DNA of 64,000 nucleotides from Rutstroemia sp. NJR-2017a BVV2. Its lineage: Eukaryota > Ascomycota > Leotiomycetes > Helotiales > Rutstroemiaceae. Shown in pieces: positions 12,241 to 23,145 of the stretch. The stretch lies in assembly GCA_002946415.1 (NCBI GenBank), contig NJPS01000036.1, positions 25,008-89,007 on the forward strand, read 5' to 3'. The notes beneath the pieces were generated by a model. It did no database searches, was not told the DNA's origin, and worked only from the letters and a program-made list of their open reading frames with translations. Position numbers and translations under genes: made by a program. How positions within the stretch are numbered: the first letter of the stretch is position 1; every line of letters begins with the position of its first letter.

Positions 12241-13808
12241 ATGGATAATCCAGTACACCCCTCCAAAAACCCTTCCAAAAACTCGTTGACCCCATCAAGA
12301 ACACAAGTACATCTACTCATACTCCTTTTTCTCTACTCTCTTCTCCCCATTTTCCTCTACCTATCTCTTTTTACAAAGACTAACTTCCTCTTCTCTTTCC
12401 AGCAATCGATATCCACAAATACCTCGACAGCGACTTCTCCGACAATCGACGTTACAAACCTACCTACAGTTATCAAATAGAGCAACACTGAATCATACCA
12501 TTATATTGGTGCACAACATCACCAACTCCGAATAAATATACACCTCGGTACCAAGGAAATACCCCAATTACTCTTTTGGTTCAGCGTAACGGTTACAGTT
12601 ACAATAAGCCCCGGATCCTCTATATCACATACAAAGTTGCTCTACTTTGTTATCCCCAGTAGTTTGTTTGATTGGAGCAAATATGATACATATCTCCTCT
12701 TGGGGGCTCCAACCTCTGGATATAGTCTCGATACTAGTACTGCTATCAAACAGGCTGGTATATCTTCCGATTGTACCTCTATTTTCCGTATACACTTTCA
12801 GCTTCTCGATCATAGTACAGTATTTATGCCCTCTACTGAAGAGCATACTTTCACTCCTATATCGGATAATATCTTACAACTATTAACTGATTTACGATCT
12901 CTTTCCCAGACTAAGGAATTCTGGGCATATATACCGTCCGAAGGATCAAATCTTACGAATCTTAGGAAAAGGATTGATCGATTACATGGAGGAACCTTTA
13001 CAGGGGATTTTACAACTCAGAGTGTATATAAACCTAGTATAGTATACAACAAATGGACAAATTTCAATCAGTTTGTCAAAAAGAAGAATCCAGCAAAGCT
13101 TAACTCGGATCCTTTACCGGCTTATACTAGTGGATCTCAGAGTACTGGAATAAAACGCAAAGGTGATTCAGCAATTGATTTAATAGTGAACAATAATACT
13201 AATATCCTAACAATAAAGATATTCATTATAATAATAACCTCGATCAAGCATCGATAGAAACTGAAAGCGATGAAGAATTGTATATAGAGCAAGAACGAGA
13301 ACACAAACATATCAAAATATCTTCCGACATTATACCAAGTAAGTAGTCCCTTTTCTACCTCTTTTTCTCAAGATATCTTAAGCACTACTAACTATACACA
13401 GATCATCGAAGTTCCAAAATTCGGTTCATTGAACCTTGCAGCGAAGATCTGAGCTTTCTTAAAAAGCAATTTGTTGAGTTCACAACTTGGGTATTAAATA
13501 TCGATCTATACTTGGAGAAATATAAATAGGTCTTCTCAGATCTTGGCAGAACAGTATCTTATGGAGATATAACTAAATTTAACCGTGTAAGGTCGGAGTG
13601 TATAGCGGATATTTGCTATATATATGAAAAGAGAAGATCTGAATGGGTTTTGAGGAATTAGAGAGAAGAAGTCCTTCCGCTTTACAGGCAGGATAGTGGT
13701 ACACCAATATATCATCGGGTAGTTGATTTCGGAAATGAACATTCTGAACATGATCCCACATATAAGCATCTAGTGAATACATCTAGTTCGTCATTTCTGT
13801 ACAGTTAA
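12241..13808 (+). pseudogene. Decayed two-exon gene, conserved-looking but unrecognised protein
   Basis: The frame starting at 12241 shifts once but reads mostly continuously. It has a Ser/Thr-rich start, then a folded-looking block (about 12481-13190) containing LRKRIDRLHGGTFTGDF and LLFWFSVTVTVTI. An acidic/basic tail, an intron at 13339-13401 (GTAAGT...CTAAC...ACAG) and a second exon rich in charged residues (to about 13808) follow. In-frame TAG codons sit at 12478, about 13527 and about 13660. A frameshift is likely near 13190. I have the impression of a repeated family in Leotiomycetes but cannot name a domain. Function is unknown. Confidence 0.5.
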
Positions 13809-13919
13809 CAGCTTCAGTTTTTATATCCTCAAAACTGTACGGACTGGCAGTGTATTATCTGGACTGAGCAGGAAGGCATTTATGTCATGTGTAACTAAGT
13901 ATACTTAGTCACACAGGCC

Positions 13920-14111
13920 ATGTCTAGTTACGTGGACTGGCTACTCGACCACCTAGAGCGATTAGAAACCCCACCGAACCCGTCGCTCGTTATACCTTTC
14001 AGTCACAACGCAGAATTTGTCGTACGAAGGATAATACTTAATCAGATTTACGAGAAATGCGCTATCTTCGGGGCTCGGACCGCCCTTGTTGGCCTGGGCG
14101 TCGTTGGGTAA
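13920..14111 (+). pseudogene. N-terminal scrap of an NB-ARC/TPR-type NLR, ending in the P-loop
   Basis: The 63-codon frame reads like the start of the nucleotide-binding part of fungal NB-ARC-TPR proteins: PSLVIPFSHNAEFVVRR, then RTALVGLGVVG. The latter matches the conserved ALVGLGGVGKS Walker A, with the second Gly replaced by Val and the frame stopping before Lys-Ser. Immediately downstream the sequence changes to a poly-Gln tract and DUF3716 protein, so the rest of the NLR is missing. The join may be a recombination breakpoint. Confidence 0.55.
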
Positions 14112-14132
14112 GGGCGATCGCTTTTGCTTTAA

Positions 14133-14147
14133 CAGCAGCAGCAGCAA

Positions 14148-14190
<43 letters not shown>

Positions 14191-14669
14191 GAGCTCAGAG
14201 TGTTCAGAGAAACTTTCGCGAGTATTATTCCCTCTGGTATCACGCCCGGAGTCTTCTTGGTATTCGTCATGATATACCGATCATGCTTGTAACCGAAGAT
14301 CGACTCCGCCTATTTTGTCTCCATAATGAGCAGTGGAATATAGTCCATCTTGTACATCGAAATATCCTATATATCGATCGTGCAGCTCTCAATGCCGATA
14401 CTCTTTCCATTGCAATCCGATATCGTACCGATACTCTTCTTATTCAGGCCGCAGGAGATACCCTTGATAACCCCTGCTCGGCCTGTCGCCACCGTAGTCC
14501 GACACTTCCCTTTCCTCGCTGTATTGTTCTGATGGGGCATTTCCAAGGTATCTGCGGAAATTGCTGCTGGTGTAATTCGCGCAGTGGTTGTGGTAATCCG
14601 CATCGATATGACGGCGATCTTATATATATTTCCGACTCCGACTCCGACTCTCCTCCGCTTCCGCTATAA
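14133..14669 (+). CDS. Poly-Gln protein with DUF3716-like cysteine module (5' end broken)
   Basis: The frame opens right after a TAA (14130-14132) with about 19 Gln codons (CAG/CAA). It continues with RAQSVQRNFREYYSLWYHAR and ends at 14669 after an acidic Ser-Asp tail. Residues near the C-terminus read NPCSACRHRSPTLPFPRCIV, then GICGNCCWCN and SGCG. This C-x2-C ... F-x2-C ... C-x2-C layout is that of DUF3716, a small cysteine module common in filamentous ascomycetes, probably metal-binding, of unknown role. No convincing ATG precedes the Gln tract; the internal ATG at 14283 is a possible start. The upstream TAA may itself be a mutated Gln codon. Confidence 0.55.
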
Positions 14670-15383
14670 TGTACTCCGTACCGGAATCGCGGAAATCGTC
14701 GTTATGAGCCGTACAGTCTAATCGGACACCGTTAAATTTCTCAGGTTAGCCTGATCTTTCGGTTGGTCTGTTGGGTGGAAAGGCTTGCTCTCGTGGTGGT
14801 GGACAAGAGCAATGAAGTTTGTTTTCTCTTCTCGAGTTGAACGAAAATAATTTTGTTTCCGCTACTCTTTATCTTATCTACTATATATGAGTGTTAATAG
14901 GTAGTGAATGAAGCCTTCGCTGTTTTCTAGGTCGCGTATCGTTATCGCTCTTATTATCCCTCTCAATATCAGTTTCGGGAAGATGTCGCCGCTTTCTGCA
15001 TCCCTGTAGCTCATTATTTTCTCCCTCTATCGATCCTATAGTTATATCCCTATGCTACTGGTGGAGGAAGTATAGCGAAGATCTATGTTCAAGCTCCTTA
15101 GGGTCACTGTAGCCGGAATCGCTCTGGTCTCGACCGCAAGTAGTCAAAGGATACGATAGCTTATCTCCTAGTCTATCTCCTCTTCTTCTCTTCCATCTAC
15201 CCTTATTTGGTATATCTAAAGAATATAATCAAGTTGTTGTCGTTTCCTTCTTCGATCACGACAAGTATAATACCACTCCATTGTGATTCGCTATATCAAT
15301 AACAAAAACAATATGATTACGATCCCACAAAGTAGAGCTGCTACTACAATACTAATGAATCGATTTAGTTCCTAGATACTTTG
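14670..15383. other. Intergenic, no gene seen
   Basis: Moderately AT-rich sequence with no open frame of note and no motif I recognise. Confidence 0.5.
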
Positions 15384-16181
15384 CTATAGAACGCTACTAA
15401 GGGATTCCACCGTCATTTCCAATTGCAAAGTATTTAAGATAATAGACAATATTCCAAAAATGAAGAGTATAGGACTATAAAACCGCGCAAAATATATACT
15501 ATATTGGCCGTGGATCTTATGGAAGGTGCTCTTTCCAAGAATAATTTTAATATAAAGATTCAATCTCGAAAGGTGTATCTCTCCAAAAGCATAATGTCCT
15601 ATAACATCAGTATCATCAATTTTCCAGAGATCAGAAGCAAATTTAGAGAAAGAGTCCCAAGTTGTTCCTTCTAGTAATAGCTTCTTCTCTATAGCAATAT
15701 TGAAATCAGACTCATAACATACCAGATATCGATATATACATAGGAATCCGAGTACTGAATATCTGATAATCTCTCTTTCCAGACCAAGTGTCGAAGCCGG
15801 CGACATCAGATAGATGTTCCAGAAGTCAAAGAATAGCAAATACTTAGATAGAGGTTTGATAAAAATCCTATTATAGTACCAGACCAGATAAAGTTCGGGA
15901 TTCTCCGAGATAATAATATTCTGTAGCTTCATAGCCTGGTAATGGAGGGGTCCAATATACGTACTTGATTGGGTCGATATCCACTATAAACGTGGTGATA
16001 TTTTTTCTAGTATTGGTATACGGAGATCTTTGGATATAAAGGTTGCTAACTCTATTATATCCTGAAGCAAAATTTGAGGATACCCAGATAGTTATTGAGC
16101 TTCATCCGGGCTATATAATCTTTTATATAATTTGTGCTCTTTCGCGAACAGGCATTTTAGCGATATCGAACTGATATTCAT
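15384..16181 (-). pseudogene. DUF6601-like membrane protein gene with two nonsense codons
   Basis: One minus-strand frame of 266 codons runs from the ATG at 16181 to the stop at 15384, interrupted only by a TAA and a TAG in its N-terminal third. The intact part (15932-15384) matches fungal DUF6601 proteins as I remember them: PLHYQ just upstream, then PELYLVWYYNRIFIKPLSKY, the ESDFNIA segment, the GEIHLSRLNLY segment, and a C-terminal hydrophobic pair around FARFYSPILFIFGILSIIL, probably membrane-inserted. Function of the family is unknown. It is transcribed divergently from the hydrolase at 16581, with 400 bp between the starts. The family name comes from motif memory, not from a search. Confidence 0.6.
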
Positions 16182-16580
16182 CTTATTAGTCGTTTTATTA
16201 TTGTAGCTCAACTTAGGGGAAAGAAGAGGCAGAAATTTTTGGAGAAAGCAGGCAAATTGAATATATTGTATTTATACTGAAAATGATCTTTCTATATATA
16301 CCGAGTATATATACATCTGCAGCTCTGCCTCGATATTCCAAAGTATACCAATATGTTAACCTATATAACAGATATACCAATTATATCGACTGAAAAACAT
16401 ATAGGATATAGCCTCAATATAGCCTTCTGTCTTCGACAAATTTTTCAGGGTATAAAATCTGCTCTTCTCCTGAGATATACCAGTTTCTTTATAGTTGCTC
16501 ATCGTATTATATCTCGCACTATATTTTGCTAGTTATATATCATAAACCAAAGGCGACTAAGTATAAGGAAAAGCGAAAAA
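16182..16580. promoter_or_regulatory. Shared divergent upstream region of the DUF6601-like and hydrolase genes
   Basis: This 399-bp AT-rich stretch lies between two start codons facing away from each other. No specific site could be identified. The role is inferred from gene orientation only. Confidence 0.3.
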
Positions 16581-17897
16581 ATGGAAACTTTGAAGATACC
16601 TAGGCAGATTGATTCTCGGGATTTGGGACTTCAGGTACTTGTCGATTGCGAGAGCCTTGATATTGAGTATATATTATTATACCTTGCTCTTTAAATATTG
16701 ACCATTATATAGTATAGTGGCTGTTCATGGATTTGGGGCTATATTATCGACGACCTGGACCAAAGCAGTTAAGCAACAGGAACGTATAGAGCCGAAGAAT
16801 ATCAATTGGTATAGCAATTTAATGATACTCTTATCTATAGCTAGGACCAAAGTATCTGTTCAGAAGGAGAAGTGTATCAATTGGCTCAGCGATCCAACAA
16901 TGCTTCCAGTACTTGTTACGAATACCCGAATAATAACCTTCAATTATGATAGTAACTGGTATAGTGATAATACTATCAAACTTCGCCTTGTTTATATTGC
17001 GAATGATTTGAGTTGTGAGCTTGAGCGATAACGAAGGGTAAGGTTAGATAAGTATAGCTGATATTGAACCTGTTTTAGTAAAGGCTACTACTAATAGTTT
17101 TCAGGATTACTCTTCACAGCAACTAATTTTCATTGGTCATTGCTTTGGTGGTCTGGTTATTGAAAGGTATTTTATTTTATATATGAGTTATAAATCTTAC
17201 AGTACTTGTTACTGATTACAGAGGCTTTGGTCAAACCGCAAATATCGAAAATACTCGATACCACAATTGGAGTTATATTACTTGGAACCCCATATAATGG
17301 TACCGATAAAATTACATTAGGTGAACTTTTGATAAGGATCATCCAGGCTGGTACAGCGGGAGAATCCACTTTATTAACTGCATTGAAAATTGATAATGAG
17401 ATAGTATTGGATATAGTCAAAGATTTTTCGATCGCAACTCGCAAAAATAGTATCGCAGTATATTGTTATTTTGAACAGAAAAGCTCGAAGATATCCAAAA
17501 TGTTCGGGGATAATTACAAGGTATATATAGAATACTATTAATATTGAACAGGTATATTGATTGGTTTTATTATTAACAGGATTTTATTGTTGATGAAGAT
17601 TCAGCGAACTTGGATAGCTGTGAAAGCTATGGTCAACCGCTCGACCACTATAAGCTGAATAAATTTTCTGGATCCCAGGACGGAAATTGGAGAAAGCTTT
17701 CTTGGGTAATTGCTGATCTTTGTATTAGTACCAGGCAAGGTACTAAGGTATATAAGGATAGTCGAAGCAATTTGGAGCCTAGGGCAACAAGGTCCCAGAA
17801 TCTTACCCCACCAGCTATGGGTATGGTTTTCTCTGGTAGTAACAATTCTGGTATACAAGTAGAGAACAATTCTGGATCAATAACTTGGGGAAAATGA
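16581..17897 (+). pseudogene. Alpha/beta-hydrolase (lipase-like, SesB/SBP type) with C-terminal amyloid motif
   Basis: Exon 1 (16581-16666) joins exon 2 at 16713 in phase to give DIDIVAVHGFGAILSTTW, the oxyanion-loop start of the serine-hydrolase domain found on fungal NLRs and their partners. NWLSDPTMLPV and IITFNYDSNWY follow. The nucleophile elbow near 17135 reads GHCFGG, with Cys where Ser is usual. Next come ILLGTPYNGTD and, after an intron (17521-17579), DSANLD and the usual HYKLNKFSG segment. The protein ends in FSGSNNSGIQVENNSGSI, a RHIM/PP-like amyloid motif. A TAA near 17029 and unresolved frame joins at about 17040-17090 and 17165-17222 suggest inactivation. In this family the hydrolase is thought to be the effector activated when its motif is templated by a neighbouring NLR. 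The NLR at 18223 carries the matching motif. Confidence 0.7.
17817..17894 (+). other. RHIM/PP-like amyloid motif at the hydrolase C-terminus
   Basis: The last 26 residues include FSGSNNSGIQVENNSGSI. The IQV core matches the RHIM-type I/V-Q-I/V-G core except that the Gly is Glu (GAG), which one G-to-A change from GGG would explain. The pseudo-palindromic N-S-G repeats match the NLR N-terminus at 18235-18306. Confidence 0.65.
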
Positions 17898-18222
17898 ATA
17901 GTTACTTATATGCGATAATTATATAGAAGTTGAAGGATTATAATTTGTATTTCGAGATCGTTTTTAATATAAACTCTAGATATTTTATCTATTCTATCAC
18001 TCTCTGGCAATTAATAAATAACTTTAATTTAAGTTTACAACAATCAGGCTGAATTGTTTGGAGTTGCTATATTTAATTTATATACTTAGCTCTGAAAACT
18101 CACAAGGCTGTAGCTGAGGATATCATTTGGCATTTTATCATTCTATCTCTTCAGAAGTTTTTGATGAATATATAACAAGTATACAAGTCTATTATTACAA
18201 CACCAAATCAGAAATACCGACA
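17898..18222. other. Intergenic between hydrolase and NLR
   Basis: 325 bp of AT-rich sequence with no gene. It separates two same-strand genes and should hold the hydrolase 3' end and the NLR promoter, but no specific signal is visible. Confidence 0.4.
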
Positions 18223-20115
18223 ATGGACCATTAGATCAACTTCTCTGGAGGCAATAACCATAGCGCACAAGTTGGTAATAATTCTGGAACAATAAATTTC
18301 CAATCTAGTATGTTCTTCAAGATATATATATCAGTCGGCTTTCCTTAGATCCTAATATCAAATCTATAAGAAACTGATACCCTCTAGGTCAAGAAAATCC
18401 ACTTAGCCGCCTACCAATTGCATCGAATGCGCCGTTCAATTCATTAAACCGCCAACATGAACCCATCTGCCTCGCTGACACCCGAGTGGACCTTCTACAA
18501 GAGATATACGAGTGGGCGGATGGGCAAAATGAGCAGTGTATCTTCTGGCTAAATGGCTTAGCTGGCACAGGGAAGTCAACAATTGCACGTACCGTCGCCC
18601 GCACATATTTCGATCAGAATCGTCTTAGAGCCAGCTTCTTCTTTTCGAGAGGTGGTGGAGATGTTGGTCATGCTAGCAAATTCTTCACGAGTCTCGCTGT
18701 ACAGCTTGTATACAATATAGCATCTCTCCAACATTATATCAGCGATGCTATTACGGAGCGGAGTGATATTGCGAGCCACTCCTTCCGCGACCAGTGGCAT
18801 CAGCTCGTCCTTCATCCATTATCAAGGTTAGATGGAAGTTTATCTCCATCCTCATACATGCTTATTATAGATGCTCTTGACGAGTGCGATAATGAAAATG
18901 ATATTCATATCATTTTACAACTTCTGGCTATGGCTCGAGAACTAAAGACGATACAACTTCGAGTCTTTCTAACAAGCAGACCTGAAATTCCAATCCGATA
19001 TGGTATATACCAGATACCGCAAGCTGAACATTGCGACTTTATACTCTATAATATATCACCGTCGATTGTTGATCATGATATATATATTTTTCTAGAAGAC
19101 AGACTGAATAAAATTAGGCAAGAACGGACTATTGGAGATAAGTGGCCAGACAAGCAGGCTCTCGAAAAACTAGTCCAAAATGCTAGTGGCCTTTTCATTT
19201 GGGCTGCAACAGCTTATCGATTCATCTGTGAAGGGAAAAGATTCGCACCTAAACGACTGGATATAATTCTGAAAGGCAGTAGCAGTACTGTTATACCTCC
19301 GGAGAAGCATCTTGATGAGATATATACTACTGTCCTTAAAAATTCTATTTCCTCGGACTATCAGGACGAAGAAAAGGAAGAGTTGTATAAAACACTGAAA
19401 TATATACTTGGAAGTATAGTAGTCTTGCTTTCACCTCTTTCTGCTTTCTCACTAAGCAACTTGTTGAGTCTTGCAAAGCAAAAAATCGATCAAGCAGTTG
19501 AAGATCTTCATACAATCTTATATATTCCAGAGGACAAAAATCACTTACTATATCTATATTATCCTTCATTTCGCAACTTCCTCCTTAACAAAGAACGATA
19601 TGAGGACTCGAATTTCTGGGTAGATGAGAAACAAGCATAGCGGATTTTAGCTTTTGACTGTATAAAGCTTATATCTACCTTTCTTAAACAAGATATTTGT
19701 GGACAAAAGGCTCCTGGTACACTTGTAATTGATATAGGGATTCGAGTAGAGGACTATCTTCCTCCAGAGGTTAGATATACATGTATCTACTGGGTTCAAC
19801 ATCTTCAGAAAGGCGGAATTCAGCTTCAAGACAATAACCAAGTCTATCAGTTTCTCCAAGTACATCTCCTCCACTGGCTTGAGGCTCTTAGTTGGATTGG
19901 GAAGATTTCAGAGGGTATTGTTGCGATAAGTTCTTTAGAATCCTACATTTCAGTAAGTCACATTAATTTTTTAAGAATTTAACTAATGAATACTATAGGC
20001 TAATGTCCATCCCTACGTGCCGGAAAACCTTATATGCCAGAAAATTAGTAGATACTTTGACTTCAAGAATCTCAAAATCTGTCCATACCTCAATATCTCT
20101 TATAATTTCTTGTGA
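18223..20115 (+). pseudogene. NACHT NLR (PNT1-like), N-terminal amyloid motif plus NACHT; 3' half displaced
   Basis: Translation from the ATG at 18223 meets TAG at codon 4, then reads INFSGGNNHSAQVGNNSG, the same amyloid motif as the upstream hydrolase. A probable intron (GTATGT at 18308) and a short linker follow. The NACHT core is well preserved: CLADTRVDLLQEIYEW, Walker A GLAGTGKST (about 18555-18581), FFFSRGGGDVGHA, Walker B LIIDALDEC (18861-18887), LTSRPEIPIR and LFIWAATAYRFI. A TAG at 19638 interrupts the winged-helix/HPSFRDFLL-type region (here YPSFRNFLL), after which the frame resumes to LLHWLEALSW. An intron at 19953-19998 has good signals. Beyond it the homology ends and the frame stops at 20113. 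The expected WD40 part lies at 25141-25623. It is probably a dead copy of an intracellular immune-type receptor. Confidence 0.8.
18232..18306 (+). other. RHIM/PP-like amyloid motif at the NLR N-terminus
   Basis: Residues 5-28 of the NLR reading read INFSGGNNHSAQVGNNSG and then TINFQS. Spacing and composition match the hydrolase C-terminal motif: FSG, NN, S, QV, NNSG, then I. The core QVG is intact here. A TAG immediately precedes it. Confidence 0.7.
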
Positions 20116-20532
20116 GTCATACTTCATAACTATTCCTGAACATCCGGAGCCCTTCCCAATAGAAAATCACGTTCGCATCATCCCCCTCACGCCTGATTTG
20201 CAAAGAGTCTCTTTTCACAACTTAACTGACCTCCTCTCCTATAGCACCACCACTAAGCGTATACCATCCTTAATAGTTTTAAAGGAGTCTATCTGAGCTC
20301 TGAAGCCTGGCTATTGCATTGAACATCGTCAGGAACTTTTGTGGCTGCTGTAGTATGCAGATTTATGCAGGATCGCCACGCGGATCGATACCTCGGATGA
20401 AAGAGAATAACGAATTTGGGTAGTGCAAAATAGTCCCGCCTCACAATATACATGATGGTGACGATAACATCCTACTCATATAACAAGAAGACTGGATATC
20501 GAGGATTTTGGGACGCTCCTGAGGATGCTGGT
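20116..20532. other. Junction region between NLR half and regulator gene
   Basis: No recognisable coding sequence. The NLR homology is lost by about 20000, so the left edge of the inserted block probably lies here. The 3' end of the Zn2Cys6 gene is at 20533 on the other strand. Confidence 0.4.
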
Positions 20533-22805
20533 TTAGGAATCAAGACCAAAATTCCACTTATTAGCACCATCCCCATTCTCACGCATGAGAACCTCAAAGA
20601 ATACTATATCTAGGCCTTGAAATACCCAATCTTCCATGCTGGCTGCCGGATGAAGGAACATCTGATCTGGAGGAAAAGGAAAGTCTTCGGATGCACTTTG
20701 GGTAAATTGCATTGGATGTTCTTCAGTCTGAGATGCTTTTGTTGATATTGATCGCGTAACCTGTCCGTGCTGGTCTACGACTTCAGGTACGCCGTACCCG
20801 GGATACAAGTCTGCCTGAGTTGAGCCTTTGACATATATGGAGCCAATACCACCAAGTATGACCGTTTCGTTGGAGCCTTGATCTCGTTCTACCTCCAATA
20901 CTGCTATTGATATAATGCCATCTCGTGTAATCCTGATAGCACCAATATAGGGCACTTTGATGGTCAAAACTTCATGATTATTCTGAAGATTGCCATTGAT
21001 CCATACTAGCTGCCCTTGTGCGATATCTGCTTCAATCGCCAGAAGGTCTTTGAGGAGAACGGCACATTTTACTACAAGAGCATCTTCATAGAGCTCCGAC
21101 ATGGATTTCATACATTCGAGAGCTGTTTCCACAATGGCACGATCACTCAGTCGTTGATGAACGAGCGAAACGTCCTTCTTCTCATAGGTAACAACATGTG
21201 CCAGCATCAAAGTCAAACCTGCAATCAGCGCCATGAAATCACCAATTCGACAATTGGGGGTGTTTGGGTCAAAAGTGCAAATTGCGATTTCTCGAGTCAG
21301 AATCTCGCGACTTGCATTGACACAGGCGATCCTAGAATGAACTCTCTGTGACACATAACTTTGACTTAACATATATAGCAAATGTAGCTGATTAACCACT
21401 GTATAGTAGAACATCTGGTCTGATGCTCGACGAGTTTCCTTGAATGCTTCATTCGAGTCTATGTTAAGGCCTGCGAGAGCCATTGGGCGCCAGAATGTGG
21501 ACGGCAAAAGTTGAGTTAATTTGATGAGTTCTTGGTCAATCTATTGAGTTTTTTCCAGAGCATGGTACAGTATTTTCATTTGGTTACGATCGATTATTTT
21601 GGTTGTAATATGCATAACAAGCATAGGTAGGCTGCAGCTTCGCATCGAGTGCTATGGTTCGTCCTATATCTCAGAACTTGGACCACCAGTACTTGTAGGC
21701 AGACCAAGCAGTAGTAACAAAACTCGTTCCATGTAAATAATTCTTGTCCACATGACTTCAGGATCAAGATCGTTCTGCTTCTCGATAGCTTTAAAGCGAT
21801 AGTGACCTGGTCGATGTAGGCCCAGCAAGTGTCCTGCGGAAACAGCACGGCGCATAGATACCCAAGCCCGTCGGATATTGCCACTATCGGTATAAAAGAG
21901 TACTTCCAAAATGATGTCCTCAAGTACCTCTAAGGTACCTAGGAATTCCTCGTTTGCAGTAACCAACTTTATTGCCGACTTTGCAAGCCTTTGCATAATA
22001 GCATGATGGTGTTCGGAGACACCTGGTATCACTTTTTTAGGAGACAGATTTTGTAAAGCTGTGGCAAAATGTAACATCTGACCGGCCAACAAGACTGGGT
22101 GATGTTCTGGACGGAGAAGATTTGCGTTTGATGTTTGTTCTTTGCGCGTATCTTTTGGCGGTACTTTGCGAGACTTGAAGTTGCACTGTTTACTGAGCGA
22201 AGAGAGCCCAATGAACATTCCAAGCAGAATCTCAATGTCATTCTGGGAGGGAAAGGTAGCCAGCAGAGATTGAGTAATGTCATGATATGATAATATATTT
22301 GTAGTGGGATCATAGTTTGAAGCTGGTATTGGTGGCCATTGGGTAGTGAAAAGCTGGTTTGGTGATCGTCCATTTTGGCTATCATTCTCGTTTTAGTAAC
22401 ATAATTCTGCCCCTTGCTCTCTGGATTGTTTTCTCACCTGATGACAGAGCCGCCAGGTAAAGTTGCTGCTAGCGTCGGGAACAATGAAGAGCCACCGGAC
22501 GATCCATAGCTCATACCAGAATTTTGCAACTCAGGCTGAGTTTTTCGAATAACTTCTCCTGTCGGTAGATCTTCGGCACTGGTAAGAACACCACTCTGTC
22601 CTCTGTCATTTGCGTTCGTTTCTGGCACATCTGAATATATCTGCTTCACACATTGTGCTCCTTGACGGCGGCACGACATGCAGATATCATCGCTTGGCAA
22701 TTGGAAAATACACTTGACTTTTTGCCGTCTGCATGCCCAACAGCTATGGATACCCTTTCGGACTTTCCGTCGCTTCGCTTTGTTTTCGTCCGATTGAGTA
22801 TTCAT
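20533..22805 (-). pseudogene. Zn(II)2Cys6 transcription factor with three in-frame TAG codons
   Basis: Exon 1 (22805-22438) carries the DNA-binding domain SCWACRRQKVKC ... CMSCRRQGAQC, a Cys-x2-Cys-x6-Cys-x9-Cys-x2-Cys-x6-Cys cluster preceded by a basic KRRKVRKG. An intron at 22379-22437 (GTGAG, branch TTACTAA, TAG) joins exon 2 (22378-20533). Total length is then 738 codons in one frame. Exon 2 holds a fungal regulator middle-homology-like region (SGNIRRAWVSMRRAVSAGHL then GLHRPGHY, and MWTRIIYMERVLLLLLGLP). The only defects are TAG codons at 21664-21666, 21652-21654 and 21541-21543, all within 126 bp. It is divergent from the NmrA-like gene and may have regulated it. It could be functional only if these TAGs are spliced out or bypassed; I found no intron that would remove them. 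Confidence 0.8.
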
Positions 22806-23145
22806 TGCAGCTGAATGCAGGATACGATTGTGTCAAGGAAATGGTTGTTCGCCCGAAATTCCCTCAACTATTGTCTTGAGATTAAGCCCATGGTGTCGCG
22901 TTGATGGTTGCTTGTATTCGGGCGAGCAGTTGGTCCGAGGTGATTTCAAATCATGGATTCGGCCGAGAGGGGCTGACAAATTTTCCCCACCACGGCTCGG
23001 TTGCAAAAATGGGGCTTATTCGTCCGACATCCCTAGTCAATCCAGGGAGACAGGTAGTCTGAGGGCATATATATATGGCAAGGCTAAGCTGAAGAATTCT
23101 AGGATTATGCTTGGCAATGGTGTGGGATTCTGACAATCACAAAGT
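22806..23145. promoter_or_regulatory. Divergent upstream region of regulator and NmrA-like gene
   Basis: 340 bp of more balanced composition separate the two start codons. It contains a CGG...CGG-like pattern (GGTCCGAGG, GATTCGGCCGAGAGG near 22930-22970), the sort of triplet Zn2Cys6 factors bind. I cannot assign a specific site. Confidence 0.35.

Noticed and set aside
15933..16580. A HELLP-type pore-forming partner gene next to the hydrolase
   Set aside because: I looked for a helical domain ending in a third copy of the amyloid motif. The region holds only the DUF6601 N-terminus and spacer.
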